Position numbers and translations under genes: made by a program. Below the pieces are notes generated by a model that did no database searches, was not told the origin of the DNA, and worked only from the letters and a program-made list of their open reading frames with translations. From Cheiracanthium punctorium (taxonomy: Eukaryota > Arthropoda > Arachnida > Araneae > Cheiracanthiidae), in assembly GCA_038373885.1 (NCBI GenBank), contig JAWZYV010001785.1, positions 310,001 to 374,000 of the forward strand: a stretch of 64,000 nt of DNA, written 5' to 3'. Position 1 is the first letter of the stretch, and every line of letters starts with the position of its first letter. This document shows, in pieces, positions 31,721 through 41,356 of this stretch.

Positions 31721-32689
31721 GACTGTACGAAATAGCACCCTAGTGCTAAAGAAGAAAAAGGTGTACGTGGGGATGGACGCAAGACATCCGGTGGTTCAAC
31801 CCCCGCCCTCTATTTGAGTGACCATGTAAATCCTTAATCTATGACCTAGAGATCACAGAGAAAAAACAGTATCTGCTGATTTAGAATTCCAGTAATCTGA
31901 TACGCTAAAACACATTGTAATTACGTCGTAAAAATACAGCAACAAAATGGCAATCCACCATTTTTGATCTCGAATCCATCCCTAGGGTGTACGCGTGAAC
32001 ACACCAGCTAAGCGTTTAACAATTTCACACTACCTGGAGAAATTTTCACGGAGTCACGGGAAACTGAATCAACAACAAAGCCGCATTAAAAAAAAAAAAG
32101 AAAAGAAAAAGAAACAATACCGTGACTCCTTAAAAATAGAACTTACTGAAACGAATGGGCTGACTGACCTAAATTTAAAAAATAAAAGTTATTCAAATCG
32201 AGTGAACCACAGTGGCGAAAGAAAAAAGAGAAACAATTTTTTCCAACAGCTGTAAGAATGAATTTAAAATAAAATACAGCCAACAAATCGTCGGCGATAG
32301 AGAGGTTAAATGATAAAGCGAACAAAAGAGATGCGCTCACGGAATTTTACACATTGTGTGCACGCAAGAACTCTTCTGAAGGGAGACCGATTAAAACAGC
32401 AACTGACTGCACACAGCCTTTCAGGTGTCCACCAAACCGAGGTCGTGAATTTATAATTAACACACGAATGGTTAGATTTTATGATAATAATTTCTCACTG
32501 CAGAAATTTGTTTTGTTGCTTTAAAAAGCACATAATGGTTCGAGGCCCCTCCATTGGATAAGTCAATGTCAAGTCTCTAATTAGAGAGGCTAAATGAAGA
32601 CAAGTAAGGACAATACTGAGTAAAAAGGAGTTTCATTTTCCCCGTCTTGGCGAACTCGGCTTCTGCGATGGATGGCTTATAGTATTTCT
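31721..32689. other. Non-coding AT-rich DNA
   Basis: I see no gene. A lysine-rich open frame at 31995-32255 is an A-rich artefact. Confidence 0.4.
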
Positions 32690-32880
32690 TCCAGTGGAGT
32701 TATTGGACGGGCTGTATATTTGCTGGTTTTTGCGTTGTGGCAGGCCCCCTCCGTGGGCATCTTGCCCACGCGAGGGGAGGGGGGTGCCTTGATCGGAGGA
32801 CCTCTACGTATTCACGTTACGTCTGGAGGAAACCGACCAAAACTCCAGACTACTGGATCGACAGCCGCGCGGATAGGCCC
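32690..32880 (+). repeat. SINE family A copy
   Basis: GTGGCAGGCCCCCTCCGTGG, CACGCGAGGGGAGGGGGGTG, CCTTGATCGGAGGACC, CTACGTATTCACGTTACGTC, TGGAGGAAACCGACCAAAAC, TCCAGACTACTGGATCGACA and GCCGCGCGGATAGGC follow the family order. The AAGGGGTTCTAACG block is deleted. No promoter head is visible. Confidence 0.65.
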
Positions 32881-33489
32881 GCCGAACAGTGGATTAACAT
32901 TGGAGAAGTTTCTGTGGAGTGTAAAATATTAAGCTTCGTTTTGGATCTAAAAAGGAAGTTTAAACAAAGTATTTTAGCGTATTTTAAGGTTATTTTTTTT
33001 AAGAAACAAGGTAACTTTTGAACAAAAAATCATCAGACGCTAGGTCCGATAACACTTGGGCCTATTTTGTAAGACAACTTCTGTACTGTTAAGAATTATT
33101 TTCCAGTACTGAAGAATTATTTTCTGTCTCGTGAAACTTGTCTTCTGTACAATAGTCAACTTTCACGTGATATATAGATTTACTTATAATAAAAGCACGT
33201 AGTATATAATTTGTGAAGAAGCACTATTCTTTTTTTCGAATGCTCAACATCGATGGTTTATTTTTAAAGATGTTCAACAGGGCTGTGGCGCTTGCAGTTA
33301 ATAACAAAAAGAACAGCCGTAAGCAATTTTCTATGGAGTGATTGACGGGCTGAAAATTTATAACAAAAGCTGCAACAGTCATTTTTAAATAGCTCTAACT
33401 ACACTTAGAGCTGTCGAATAGGACAGCTACCAAATCAGACCATTTTCATCAATAGGGCCCTCGGTTACACGTGGTGCTACAGCATTTGC
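32881..33489. other. Non-coding AT-rich DNA with a repeat D fragment
   Basis: The stretch at about 33205-33300 matches part of repeat D on the minus strand (TTCGAATGCTCAACATCGAT, GTTCAACAGGGCTGTGG). Otherwise I see nothing. Confidence 0.4.
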
Positions 33490-33910
33490 AATGGAACGTA
33501 TTGGAACATCTTCCCTACAGCTCGGATCTTGCACCTGCGATTTCTATCTCCTGCTTCTTAAACGTACCTCGGGCCGTTTAAGAAGCAGCTGGCAGGACGG
33601 CTTTTCTGAATCATTGCCGCAATTCAAAAAGCCTCGAAAGGTGGCTCAGCCAGCATTGGCCCCATTTCTTCAACGCCAATTTCATTAGATTAGTATATAG
33701 AGGGAACAAATACTTTGATGCCCATGCAGGCTATGTTAAAAATATTCTGAATCCAATGCCTCGATACGGAGAGAACAACTGCTTTGATGCCCATGCAGGC
33801 TATGCTAAAAAATATTCTGAACCCAGTGCATTGATATGTATGCATACCGCTTGGATTTCGAGAGTAAACTTCTTGGTTAAAAAACTTGGTACCTTACTTT
33901 TTGAACCGCC
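33490..33910 (+). pseudogene. Mariner-like transposase C-terminal relic
   Basis: One frame reads WNVLEHLPYSSDLAP and, after a one-base shift, the next reads CDFYLLLLKRTSGRL. This is the LPYSPDLAPCDF motif that carries the last catalytic acidic residue in mariner transposases. Further on, a frame reads IRLVYRGNKYFDAHAGYVK, similar to the family's RW..CI...G.YFE tail. A segment with ACTTTGATGCCCATGCAGGC is duplicated about 63 bp apart. Frameshifts and stops make it dead. Confidence 0.6.
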
Positions 33911-33984
33911 TTCGTAAATCGAACGGACTTGGGCCCTAAAGACAATAGTAAACATACTTAATTGTCTCATTCTCTTCATCCTAT

Positions 33985-34188
33985 TTGCTCCCTTCCACTG
34001 GAAAATGCGGCAGCAAAGATTTATTTTCAGTGCCTACCGTTGATTTCCGACTTGGGTCTAAGAATACGTCAAGCAAGCAAAATGCTGAACCACAAGTGCG
34101 AAATTTGTGGACACATCCGGTAAGAAATGATGGACAACGGAAGGGAATACCTGCAGTCGTGTATGTGAGACGGAGCAAAAAAGGTTAA
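33985..34188 (+). other. Unrecognised open frame, possible exon
   Basis: An open frame runs from after a pyrimidine-rich tract ending GCGGCAG (a splice-acceptor-like context near 34011) to AAAAAGGTTAAGT (a donor-like context near 34182). It would encode about 60 residues, polar and basic, with no domain I recognise. It has no ATG of its own. It could be an exon of a gene extending outside the recognisable region or simply chance. Confidence 0.15.
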
Positions 34189-34439
34189 GTATTCGTAATG
34201 CAGTCTACGTTTAAATCAGATAATTTATAGGGACTTGGTTCGGAAATACGTATGGGGCCTCCGTACAGGTGTAACGTGACTTTTGCGTGATCCAGTACGT
34301 GCTTCCAGACAGTAAACCTTCGTCTGTCAAATGCTGTCACGGAGTAATAGTTACGTATCACTAACAGATTTGGTGAAGCGCTCATTTTGCTGCGCTAGCT
34401 CATGTGTTTAGCTATCCTTAACTAGTCTTAGAAAAAGAA

Positions 34440-35085
34440 AAGACTGAAACACGTTCATACTTTAAATACGCACTAAAGTGCTATATATTAAAAGCGTATC
34501 ATAATCCATGCCGCCGTCCCTATTTCCTTATTTCATTCAGTTGGAAAGTGCATCATTACTCATGAGTGTGCCGCGTTTTTCTTCCTTGTTCCATAAAACA
34601 CATCTTCGGAATCGAAATCTATCTCAAATCACCTACTAAAGCTGTTTTACTATCTTCATCAAGCATATTCCAACTACCCTCCACCTTTATAAATATCATT
34701 TGGAAAGTGTATTATAATCTATGAATGTTCTGTATTTGTCTTCCCTGTTCCATAAAGCACTTCTTCGGAATTTAAATCTATATTAAAATCGCCTGCTAAA
34801 ACTGTTTCACAATCTTTTCCAAGAATATACAAACTATACTTTTCCATTGTAATAAACTGTCGCGTTTGCCAGTTTCTACCCAAATTTAGAAGATATTGCC
34901 AAGCTTGGTTCGGTTTTCAAGACTTATTTTTTGGCACCAAACTTCGCGATCAACTATCAAAAATTGCAAACCTTGTGCAATCAACGTTTTATTCTCCCCC
35001 CCCCCCTCCGCGTTATCTGCAAACACATTTGAAACGTGCTTCACCGTGACAAATCGTGCGTAGACAAATCGTGTTTAAGGCCACC
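34440..35085 (+). repeat. Modular repeat R, copy 2
   Basis: Starts TTTAAATACGCACTAAAGTG and repeats the GGAAAGTGCATCATTACTCA, GAGTGTGCCGCG, CCTTGTTCCATAAAACACAT and AAAGCTGTTTTACTATCTTC modules at least twice. It ends with CCAAACTTCGCGATCAACTA, a C-run, CCTCCGCGTTATCTG and a doubled CGTGCGTAGACAAATCGTG. Confidence 0.65.
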
Positions 35086-36129
35086 GTTCAGTTGCGTTTT
35101 TTTCCGGACGCAGCGGGGTTTTTTTTGTAATGGTCAAGGCATTGTACTAGGGGGGGATACAGTGCAGGGTCGAAGAATTTATTGACTTTTAATGACCACC
35201 GCCAAAGGATAACGCGTGAAATCACAAAAGCACGCCCACCGCTCAGTGGGGGCACTTTTCTCCGCAGTGCGTCTTCAAGATTCTGAAAAATACATTGGGT
35301 TCCCATTATAGCGTACTGAAACGCACTTAACTGAACGCCGGCCTTTACTCGCGTAATGGTCACTCCTAGCACTCCCGTTTTGAAGCAGAAAAACTCGTCA
35401 AAATATTTTTGCCACATAAAAGTTGCAGTGACATATTTGAGATTCATTTCTTCATTATTTGACTTGCCAATAAAAATATAAATATAAAAAGGAAAAACAG
35501 CTGTTTTTTGTAGTGCAACTGACCAAACGATTACTTAATACACGCCAGATAATCTGAAAGCATTTGTTACGTTCGTAATTTTTTTTTTTTTTTATAATTT
35601 CAGTAATGTTTTAGCTCTAGGGTGTACACTATTGTGTAATAAAATTCCCTGCATAATAATCGCACCAAGACTTTCATCGCAAAAAATTAGTAAAAAATGT
35701 GCGACTATTACGTGAGTAAACACGGCATGTCGACGATAAAAAACCTGCTTCGTTTTAATGGCACTGTACTGCTTATATACATATATATAAAAAAAAAAAA
35801 AAAAACCCACTTGTCACACTTGTTCTGAGTGGCTTCCAGTACTTTCAGTCAAATAACGCTAACAGGGTTTTCTAGGAATAAACTTCCGGTTAACTCCACC
35901 AGACAACCACAGAATCCCTAACCTCACCGCGGATGAAATGAAAGAAGTTGCCTATAGAATTACACGGAGCAAATAAGGCTGCGTCCGCCATAATTTTACA
36001 TTCTTGAATTTTTTAAGCACTCGAGCGCTTTCAATTTCAGACAACATTCTTGTCTACACGGAGAAACCGTGAATTACTTTTTAAGGGTTGCCGAACAGCG
36101 GTTGGGATGGGAAATGGCACAAGTCGCCA
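35086..36129. other. Non-coding DNA with an unrecognised 119-codon frame
   Basis: The minus strand is open at 35088-35447. Its composition is unremarkable and no domain, signal peptide or family is recognisable. It lies between repeat R copies, has no neighbouring exon and may belong to an unknown repeat. The rest of the stretch is AT-rich without features. Confidence 0.25.
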
Positions 36130-36640
36130 AGGCTGGCAAATTTTGCTGATTTATCACAAAGTTTGGTGCCAAAAAATAAGGCCCTCCCTCCAAACGGAAG
36201 CAGGCTTGGCTATATATTCTATATTTGGCGAGAAAATGCCAAGCTGTACTTTTTAATGCGTTACTGTTACAATTAATGGGAATATTATAGAGTATCTATA
36301 AAGGTGTCAATATTAGTGTAAATAAAGGTGAAGTATAGTTAGAATATGGCTAAAGATTGTAAAACGGTCTTAGTAGGGGCGATTTTAATATAAACTTCCA
36401 TTCTCTAAAGAAGTGTTTTATGGAACAGTGATGTGAATACAAATACGGGACACTCATGGATTTTGATTGATACAGTTTCAAACGTAAAGGAACAAGAAAG
36501 ACAGAACTGGCCGTCAGATAGATTATCATACACTTTCCAATATAGCAGAATAAGCACGATAAATAGGGCCTACACATGGGATATGGTACCTTTTCTAGGG
36601 TAATGAAGCAAGAAGAACAAATAGTGTCGATGCACACGAA
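36130..36640 (-). repeat. Modular repeat R, inverted copy
   Basis: Read on the minus strand, this has CTTGGCATTTTCTCGCCAAA, a TTTTTTGGCACCAAACTTTG block, ATTTTAATATAAACTTCCAT inverted modules, GTTCCATAAAACAC and a GGAAAGTGTATGATAATCTA module. The order differs somewhat from the plus-strand copies, so rearrangement is likely. Confidence 0.55.
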
Positions 36641-36968
36641 TTTAATATACAGAACATACAGCGCATTTAAAAATGCTTCCAGCCTTTTTTTTTAAGGTGT
36701 CAGTTTTATTTTTTTTTATAAAAAATGACACCACCCCACTTCTTGGCCTCTACGTCCGAAAAATCGGTACCGAATCAAGTACGCATTAAACATTGAGAAA
36801 CTCAGAAATTTTCAGTAATAATATTTTCAGAGGGAATCTTTTTCACGCTCTGATGACTGAGAACAGAAATGAATAATTTACTGCCTGCAAAAGACTGACA
36901 AGTGACAGCACTATTTATTACCGCATCAGTCATGATCTTGGTTAAATTGTGAACTAACCGTAAAATCG

Positions 36969-37021
36969 TCCGGAATTCGCACAATTTTGCGCAGGGCTTG
37001 TGTAATTGTGCGAATTCCGGA
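36969..37021. repeat. Perfect inverted repeat with 18-bp arms
   Basis: TCCGGAATTCGCACAATT (36969-36986) and its exact inverse (37004-37021) flank a 17-nt loop. There is no known element around it, and it would form a stable hairpin in single-stranded DNA or RNA. Confidence 0.85.
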
Positions 37022-37244
37022 GGTGTATGCATAAAAGGTTTCGCTGGAGGTAATAGTAACTATATTAAGTGAAGGTTTCCAGATGTTTCGGGAGATAGCC
37101 GTTCCGATATCAGTATTTGTGTGAATACATAAAGCTGTTCCTTTTTTTTCTTTCTTTCTTCTTATTTTTTCAAGCATAGTGATTTTTGAACATATTTAAG
37201 AACAAATCACTGATGCTTAAAAAAAAAGCAATAAGAAAATCTAA

Positions 37245-38140
37245 AATATTTTCAGATTTTAAATACGCACCAAAGTGCTACATTTTAAAAGCTTATCATA
37301 AATCCATGCGTCTTCTCTATTTCCTTTCCTTATTCCATTGAGTCCTTTCCTTATTCCATTGGCAACCGTAATTTAGAATTAAAATGGCGATTTGAAAAAC
37401 CATGTAAGTCCAGCATTCCGTTACATTTTTATCTATTTTGGTTGCCAATTAAAGTAGTTTTAATAATTAAGTGTCTTCAAATTCCTTAACTGATACGTTT
37501 ATCGCTAATTCACTTTAGTTTTCATTTAGTTCTTTTGGGAACGTTGAAACTTGTGCTTAACTCCTAGAGACCCATGACTGCAAGCTCGCCAAAGTGCGGC
37601 GATTTTTTAGGTTTTCGAGAGTGCGGGCATTAAAGTAGGAACCCAATCTTTCTTGTACCATAAAACACATCTTTGGAATCGAAATCTATCTTAAAATCGC
37701 CTACTGAAACTGTTTTACAATCTTCGCCAAGCATATTCGAATTATACTACACCATTTTAAATGCAGCTTGGAATAGGCATTATAATCCATGAGTGTGCCG
37801 TGTTTGTCTTTCTTGTTCCATAAAACACACATTTGGAATTGAAATCTATATTAAAATCGCGTATTAAAACTATCTTACAATCCTTGCCAGGCATATTCTA
37901 ACTATACTTTTCCTTTGTAATAATAAACTGTTTCGTTTGCCAGTTTCTAGCCAAATTTGGAAGCTATTGCCAAGCTTTATTCAGTTTTTAAGTTAATTTT
38001 TGGCACCAGACTTTGCGATCAGTTATCGAAAATTGCAAACCTTGTGCGCCTTTCAAGATTTTAATCTCCCCCCTACCTCCGCGTTATCTGGAAAACACAT
38101 TTAAAATTCAGCGTGACATTCCGTGCGTAGACAAATTGTA
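37245..38140 (+). repeat. Modular repeat R, copy 3
   Basis: Begins TTTTAAATACGCACCAAAGT and contains the CAACCGTAATTTAGAATTAAA block shared with 31.19 kb, then modules with GAGTGTGCCGTGTTTGTC, TTCCATAAAACACACATTTG and AAATCGCGTATTAAAACTAT. It ends with GACTTTGCGATCAGTTATCG, CTACCTCCGCGTTATCTGG and CCGTGCGTAGACAAATTG. A CCTTATTCCATTG unit is doubled near 37325-37362. Confidence 0.65.
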
Positions 38141-39115
38141 TCGACGTTAAAACACCTGCTTGATTCCAATACCACTCAAGTACTAACAATAACAACAACA
38201 ACAAAAAATGAATACTGCTTATTTGAAACAGTAATATATACATCAGAGGCGCACTCAGGATTTCAGTTTAGGTTCGAAGTTACAAATAGAGGGTGGTAAT
38301 AGTTAAACTTTCCGTAAAATCGGCATTCTTCAGCTGAACGGCTGTGCAGATGGCCACCCAATTTGACACATGGACTGTAAATGAAATGAGATCAATAAAA
38401 AAAAAAACAGAAAAGAAAATTAGTTCTAGAAATGTCCATTGCATGATGAGAACTTTTGAGATGATCCCAATTAGTTAATTAACGCTCAAAAGCTATTTAA
38501 TAAATGGTGTAAATGAAAATTTCGAATTAGCCATGCTCATTGTTAAATTTGCTGTTTTTTCATGCAAAACACCACCTAATGGACATTTTTTGAACTACAT
38601 TTTTAAAAATCTTTATTCCTTGAAAGCATTTCACAAATAGTCCATACATCATGTAAGGATTACGATGCGTTAACCCTCTTTGTCTGCAGAGTCTTTTTTT
38701 TTTAGGGAAAGTTTAACTGCACTCACCCTGTACAACTGAATCTAAGTGGCACCCCATTTTCACACCTCTTTTCAAAATTGGCAGGATGGATTTATCAAAC
38801 AGGTCACTTTTTACTGAGAAAAGGGTTCATTTTCCATACGTCCGACTCGATTCTTCCTTTATACGGCTAGGGTTCTTTTTAAACAGCTACTTTTCTTCAC
38901 ATTCTTCCAGGATTGTACCAATTACGAAGAGAATTGTAGAACAAACTATAGTGCAAAATATATCTAAGTATTTTTTTTAATGCGGAGCAAGCTCAACTAA
39001 CAGAACTTTTTCTAGAAAAAGAGTTCTTTTTTTTTTCTTTAAAATGTCACGATTTGTTAAAACAGGAGCCTAAAAAAGAGGCAAGGCTGTTTTTTAGGGC
39101 AAGACGCATCGACAC
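38141..39115. other. Non-coding AT-rich DNA
   Basis: I see no gene or bounded repeat. Confidence 0.4.
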
Positions 39116-39119
39116 TTAA

Positions 39120-39605
39120 CCCTTTAACGCGCAGTGTTCCCGCTCTGGGAGCACCCAACTCTGATGTTTTGACTGTTGCCAGTCGCGAAGAATACATATG
39201 GTTTCTATAAAAATAGTTGCGGGTAACATAGCTCCACGATAATCCTTTACATTTTAGCACGTCATTTACCGTAAAAAAATTGTCACGATTATTTTTAACA
39301 GCACTGGCATCTGCTGGAAAATGGAAGAATGCGAGAACAGCGGGTAGATTGCCTAATGCGGAAAAAAGGGCAGCCGTTGCCATCGCTCGACTTAACTACC
39401 AGCAAGATAGCGGACGATCGAAACGTTCATCGCGTGCCACAGCTGGCTGTGCCCGCGCACAGCCAGCTGTCATAAAAAAAAGGGTCTCTAGATCTGTGGC
39501 ACGCGATGAACGTTTCGATCGTCCGCCATCTTACTGGTAGTTAAGTCGAACGATTACAACGGCTGTCCTTTTTTCAGCATTGGGAAAAGGTTGCGCCTCA
39601 AAGGG
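39120..39605 (+). mobile_element. TTAA-flanked fold-back MITE (family P), copy 6
   Basis: TTAA at 39116-39119 and 39606-39609 flank ends CCCTTTAACGCGCAG and TTGCGCCTCAAAGGG. The left hairpin reads TGTTCCCGCTCTGGGAGCAC. The palindrome centre is CAGCTGGCTGTGCCCGCGCA then CAGCCAGCTGTC. In the left arm the GATCTAGAGACCC segment is deleted so the arms are unequal. Confidence 0.88.
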
Positions 39606-39714
39606 TTAAAAGGAAAAAGGTTGCCACCGTCAAGAGGACATTTGAAACCACATACCATTTAGGGAGCCTGTACACCACATACACGCAGTGGTCTTTCAAG
39701 ACACTGAACATTTT

Positions 39715-40012
39715 TAGATGGCTGAAGTGAGAGGGTACAGGATTCTGGCCTACCGCGCGGTTATCGATCCAGAGTTTTGGGCGTTTTTCTTCAAACGTGA
39801 TATGCGTTAAAACCCCTTAAAAAGCCCTCCGTCCAAGGTGTACCAATCCTCTTCTCTTAGGCAGACAGCTCTCGTGTAGCTCTGCCAGAATCAACACAAA
39901 TCACGGTGGTCTCTGGTTTTAAGGGGTAGGACGGGAATCGAACTGAACTAGCAACCGTCCGGTTAACAGTCTGATGCTTTAAACACTGTCCGACCGCGGC
40001 AAGAAAACATTT
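39715..40012 (-). repeat. SINE family A copy with a tRNA-like head
   Basis: The minus strand starts CCGCGGTCGGACAGTGTTTA, then AAGCATCAGACTGTTAACCG and AGTTCAGTTCGATTCCCGTC. This has the layout of a tRNA with box B TTCGATTCC and a CTGTTAA loop, as in tRNA-Asn(GTT). The family A body follows: GATTTGTGTTGATTCTGGCA, CTACACGAGAGCTGTCTGCC, CACCTTGGACGGAGGGCTTT, TTAAGGGGTTTTAACGCATA, CCAAAACTCTGGATCGATAA, CCGCGCGGTAGGCCAGAATC. It is the most complete copy in the window. Confidence 0.75.
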
Positions 40013-40490
40013 GTTGTAACAAAACCAACTCTGTCCTTAGGAAAACAAAACGTTTCAAGAAGCTGCTTGGTTATGCACACCTGTACAGAGCTGCTTTTTT
40101 CATACGGCCATAAGTCACTGAAAAACCTACCCGAGAGAAATTGCATTAAAATCTACAGATTTTTTGAACATCGGTCTAATAATACCCGGTCACGAAACGC
40201 ACAAAAAACTATGCTCAAGGAAAAACACAGTCTGATACATAATTCGGCAAAATGATTAAGAAAAAAAAAAAAAAAAAAGATGAGCATAGTGACAGCCCTG
40301 ACCCGAATGTAAACACAGCAGATGATCCTGTGCAAGAGAAGAAAAAAAAAAGCATCTCAAATGCATGATGATCCATTAGGAACGCTCCACTAGATACTCA
40401 TGCAAAAGGGAGAGAATGGCCATGTTCTTTGATGATGCGCATTTATAAGCGCAGGGAAGCATCTTCAGATTTACAAATGTCCCCCTAAAA
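40013..40490. other. Non-coding DNA
   Basis: I see no gene. A poly-A run of about 18 lies at 40261-40278. Confidence 0.4.
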
Positions 40491-40879
40491 CCCTTTAACG
40501 CACAAGTGTTCCCGCTCTGGGAACACCAAAGTCTGACGTTTTGACTGTTGCCAGTCACGAAGAATAGATTTGATTTCTATAACAACAGTTGCGGGTGACA
40601 TATCTCCACGAGAATCCTTAACTTGTTAGCACGTCACTTCCCGTAAAAAAATTGTCACGATTATTTTTAACAGCACTGACACCTGTTGAAAAATGGAAGA
40701 ATACGAGAACAGCTGGATAGATTTCCCAATGCTGAAAAAAGGGCAGCCGTTGCCATCGCTCGACTCAACTACCAGCAAGATGGCAGACGATCGAAACGTT
40801 CATCGCGTGCCACAGATCTAGAGACCCTTTTTGACGCAGCTGGCTGTGCCGGCACAGACAGCTGTCGTCAAAAAAGGGT
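40491..40879 (+). mobile_element. Family P fold-back MITE, copy 7, right arm lost
   Basis: The left end CCCTTTAACGCACAAGTG is followed by the whole left region and left palindrome arm up to the centre CAGCTGGCTGTGCCGGCACA, then about 25 bp of the right arm, and stops at CAAAAAAGGGTAATG. The rest of the right arm and the right terminus are absent. The expected TTAA on the left is AAAA. Breakage close to the palindrome centre suggests a hairpin-mediated deletion. Confidence 0.8.
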
Positions 40880-41289
40880 AATGTCAATGTAATTTCTGCG
40901 AGCTGTGTGCTGAAGTTTGTTCGTCGAGTTTCTAGAGCAAAGAACATTATTGTTGCGTCCTAATCAACTGAACTAGAACTTTCCATATATATTGAGCTTT
41001 TAAGCTACGAAACCGAGAAAGAAGCAGAGTTTTCTGTAATAATATGTACCTCTCATCCGCCTTTCAGAGACAAACTAATGCTTTTCCATTTGGACGATAT
41101 CGCAAATAATTCACATTCAAGATTTTTTTCTTCTTCTGCATGTTGCCCAAAGGCTGATTGCTTGTTTAAGTGAACGGTATTTTGAATGTTTTTGGAGTTT
41201 CATGCACAATCTGAATTCTTTAAAATCTGTTCGATTTACTTCACCTATAAAAGAATAGCCGTAAGGAATTTCTTTGTAGGGGGGGGGGA
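40880..41289. other. Non-coding DNA
   Basis: I see no gene or bounded repeat. A poly-G run lies at about 41279-41288. Confidence 0.4.
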
Positions 41290-41356
41290 GGCTACAACGG
41301 CGCGTAGCCAGGAAAATTTTTCGGGGGGGGGTGTGGATCGGGGGGATGTGAGCTTA

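Noticed and set aside
35088..35447. A 119-codon protein gene (minus)
   Set aside because: No recognisable domain, no partner exons, and it lies between repeat copies. Length alone is not enough in a 64-kb eukaryotic window.
39930..40012. A functional tRNA-Asn gene (minus)
   Set aside because: The acceptor stem does not pair properly and the sequence runs directly into the SINE body, so it is a SINE head.
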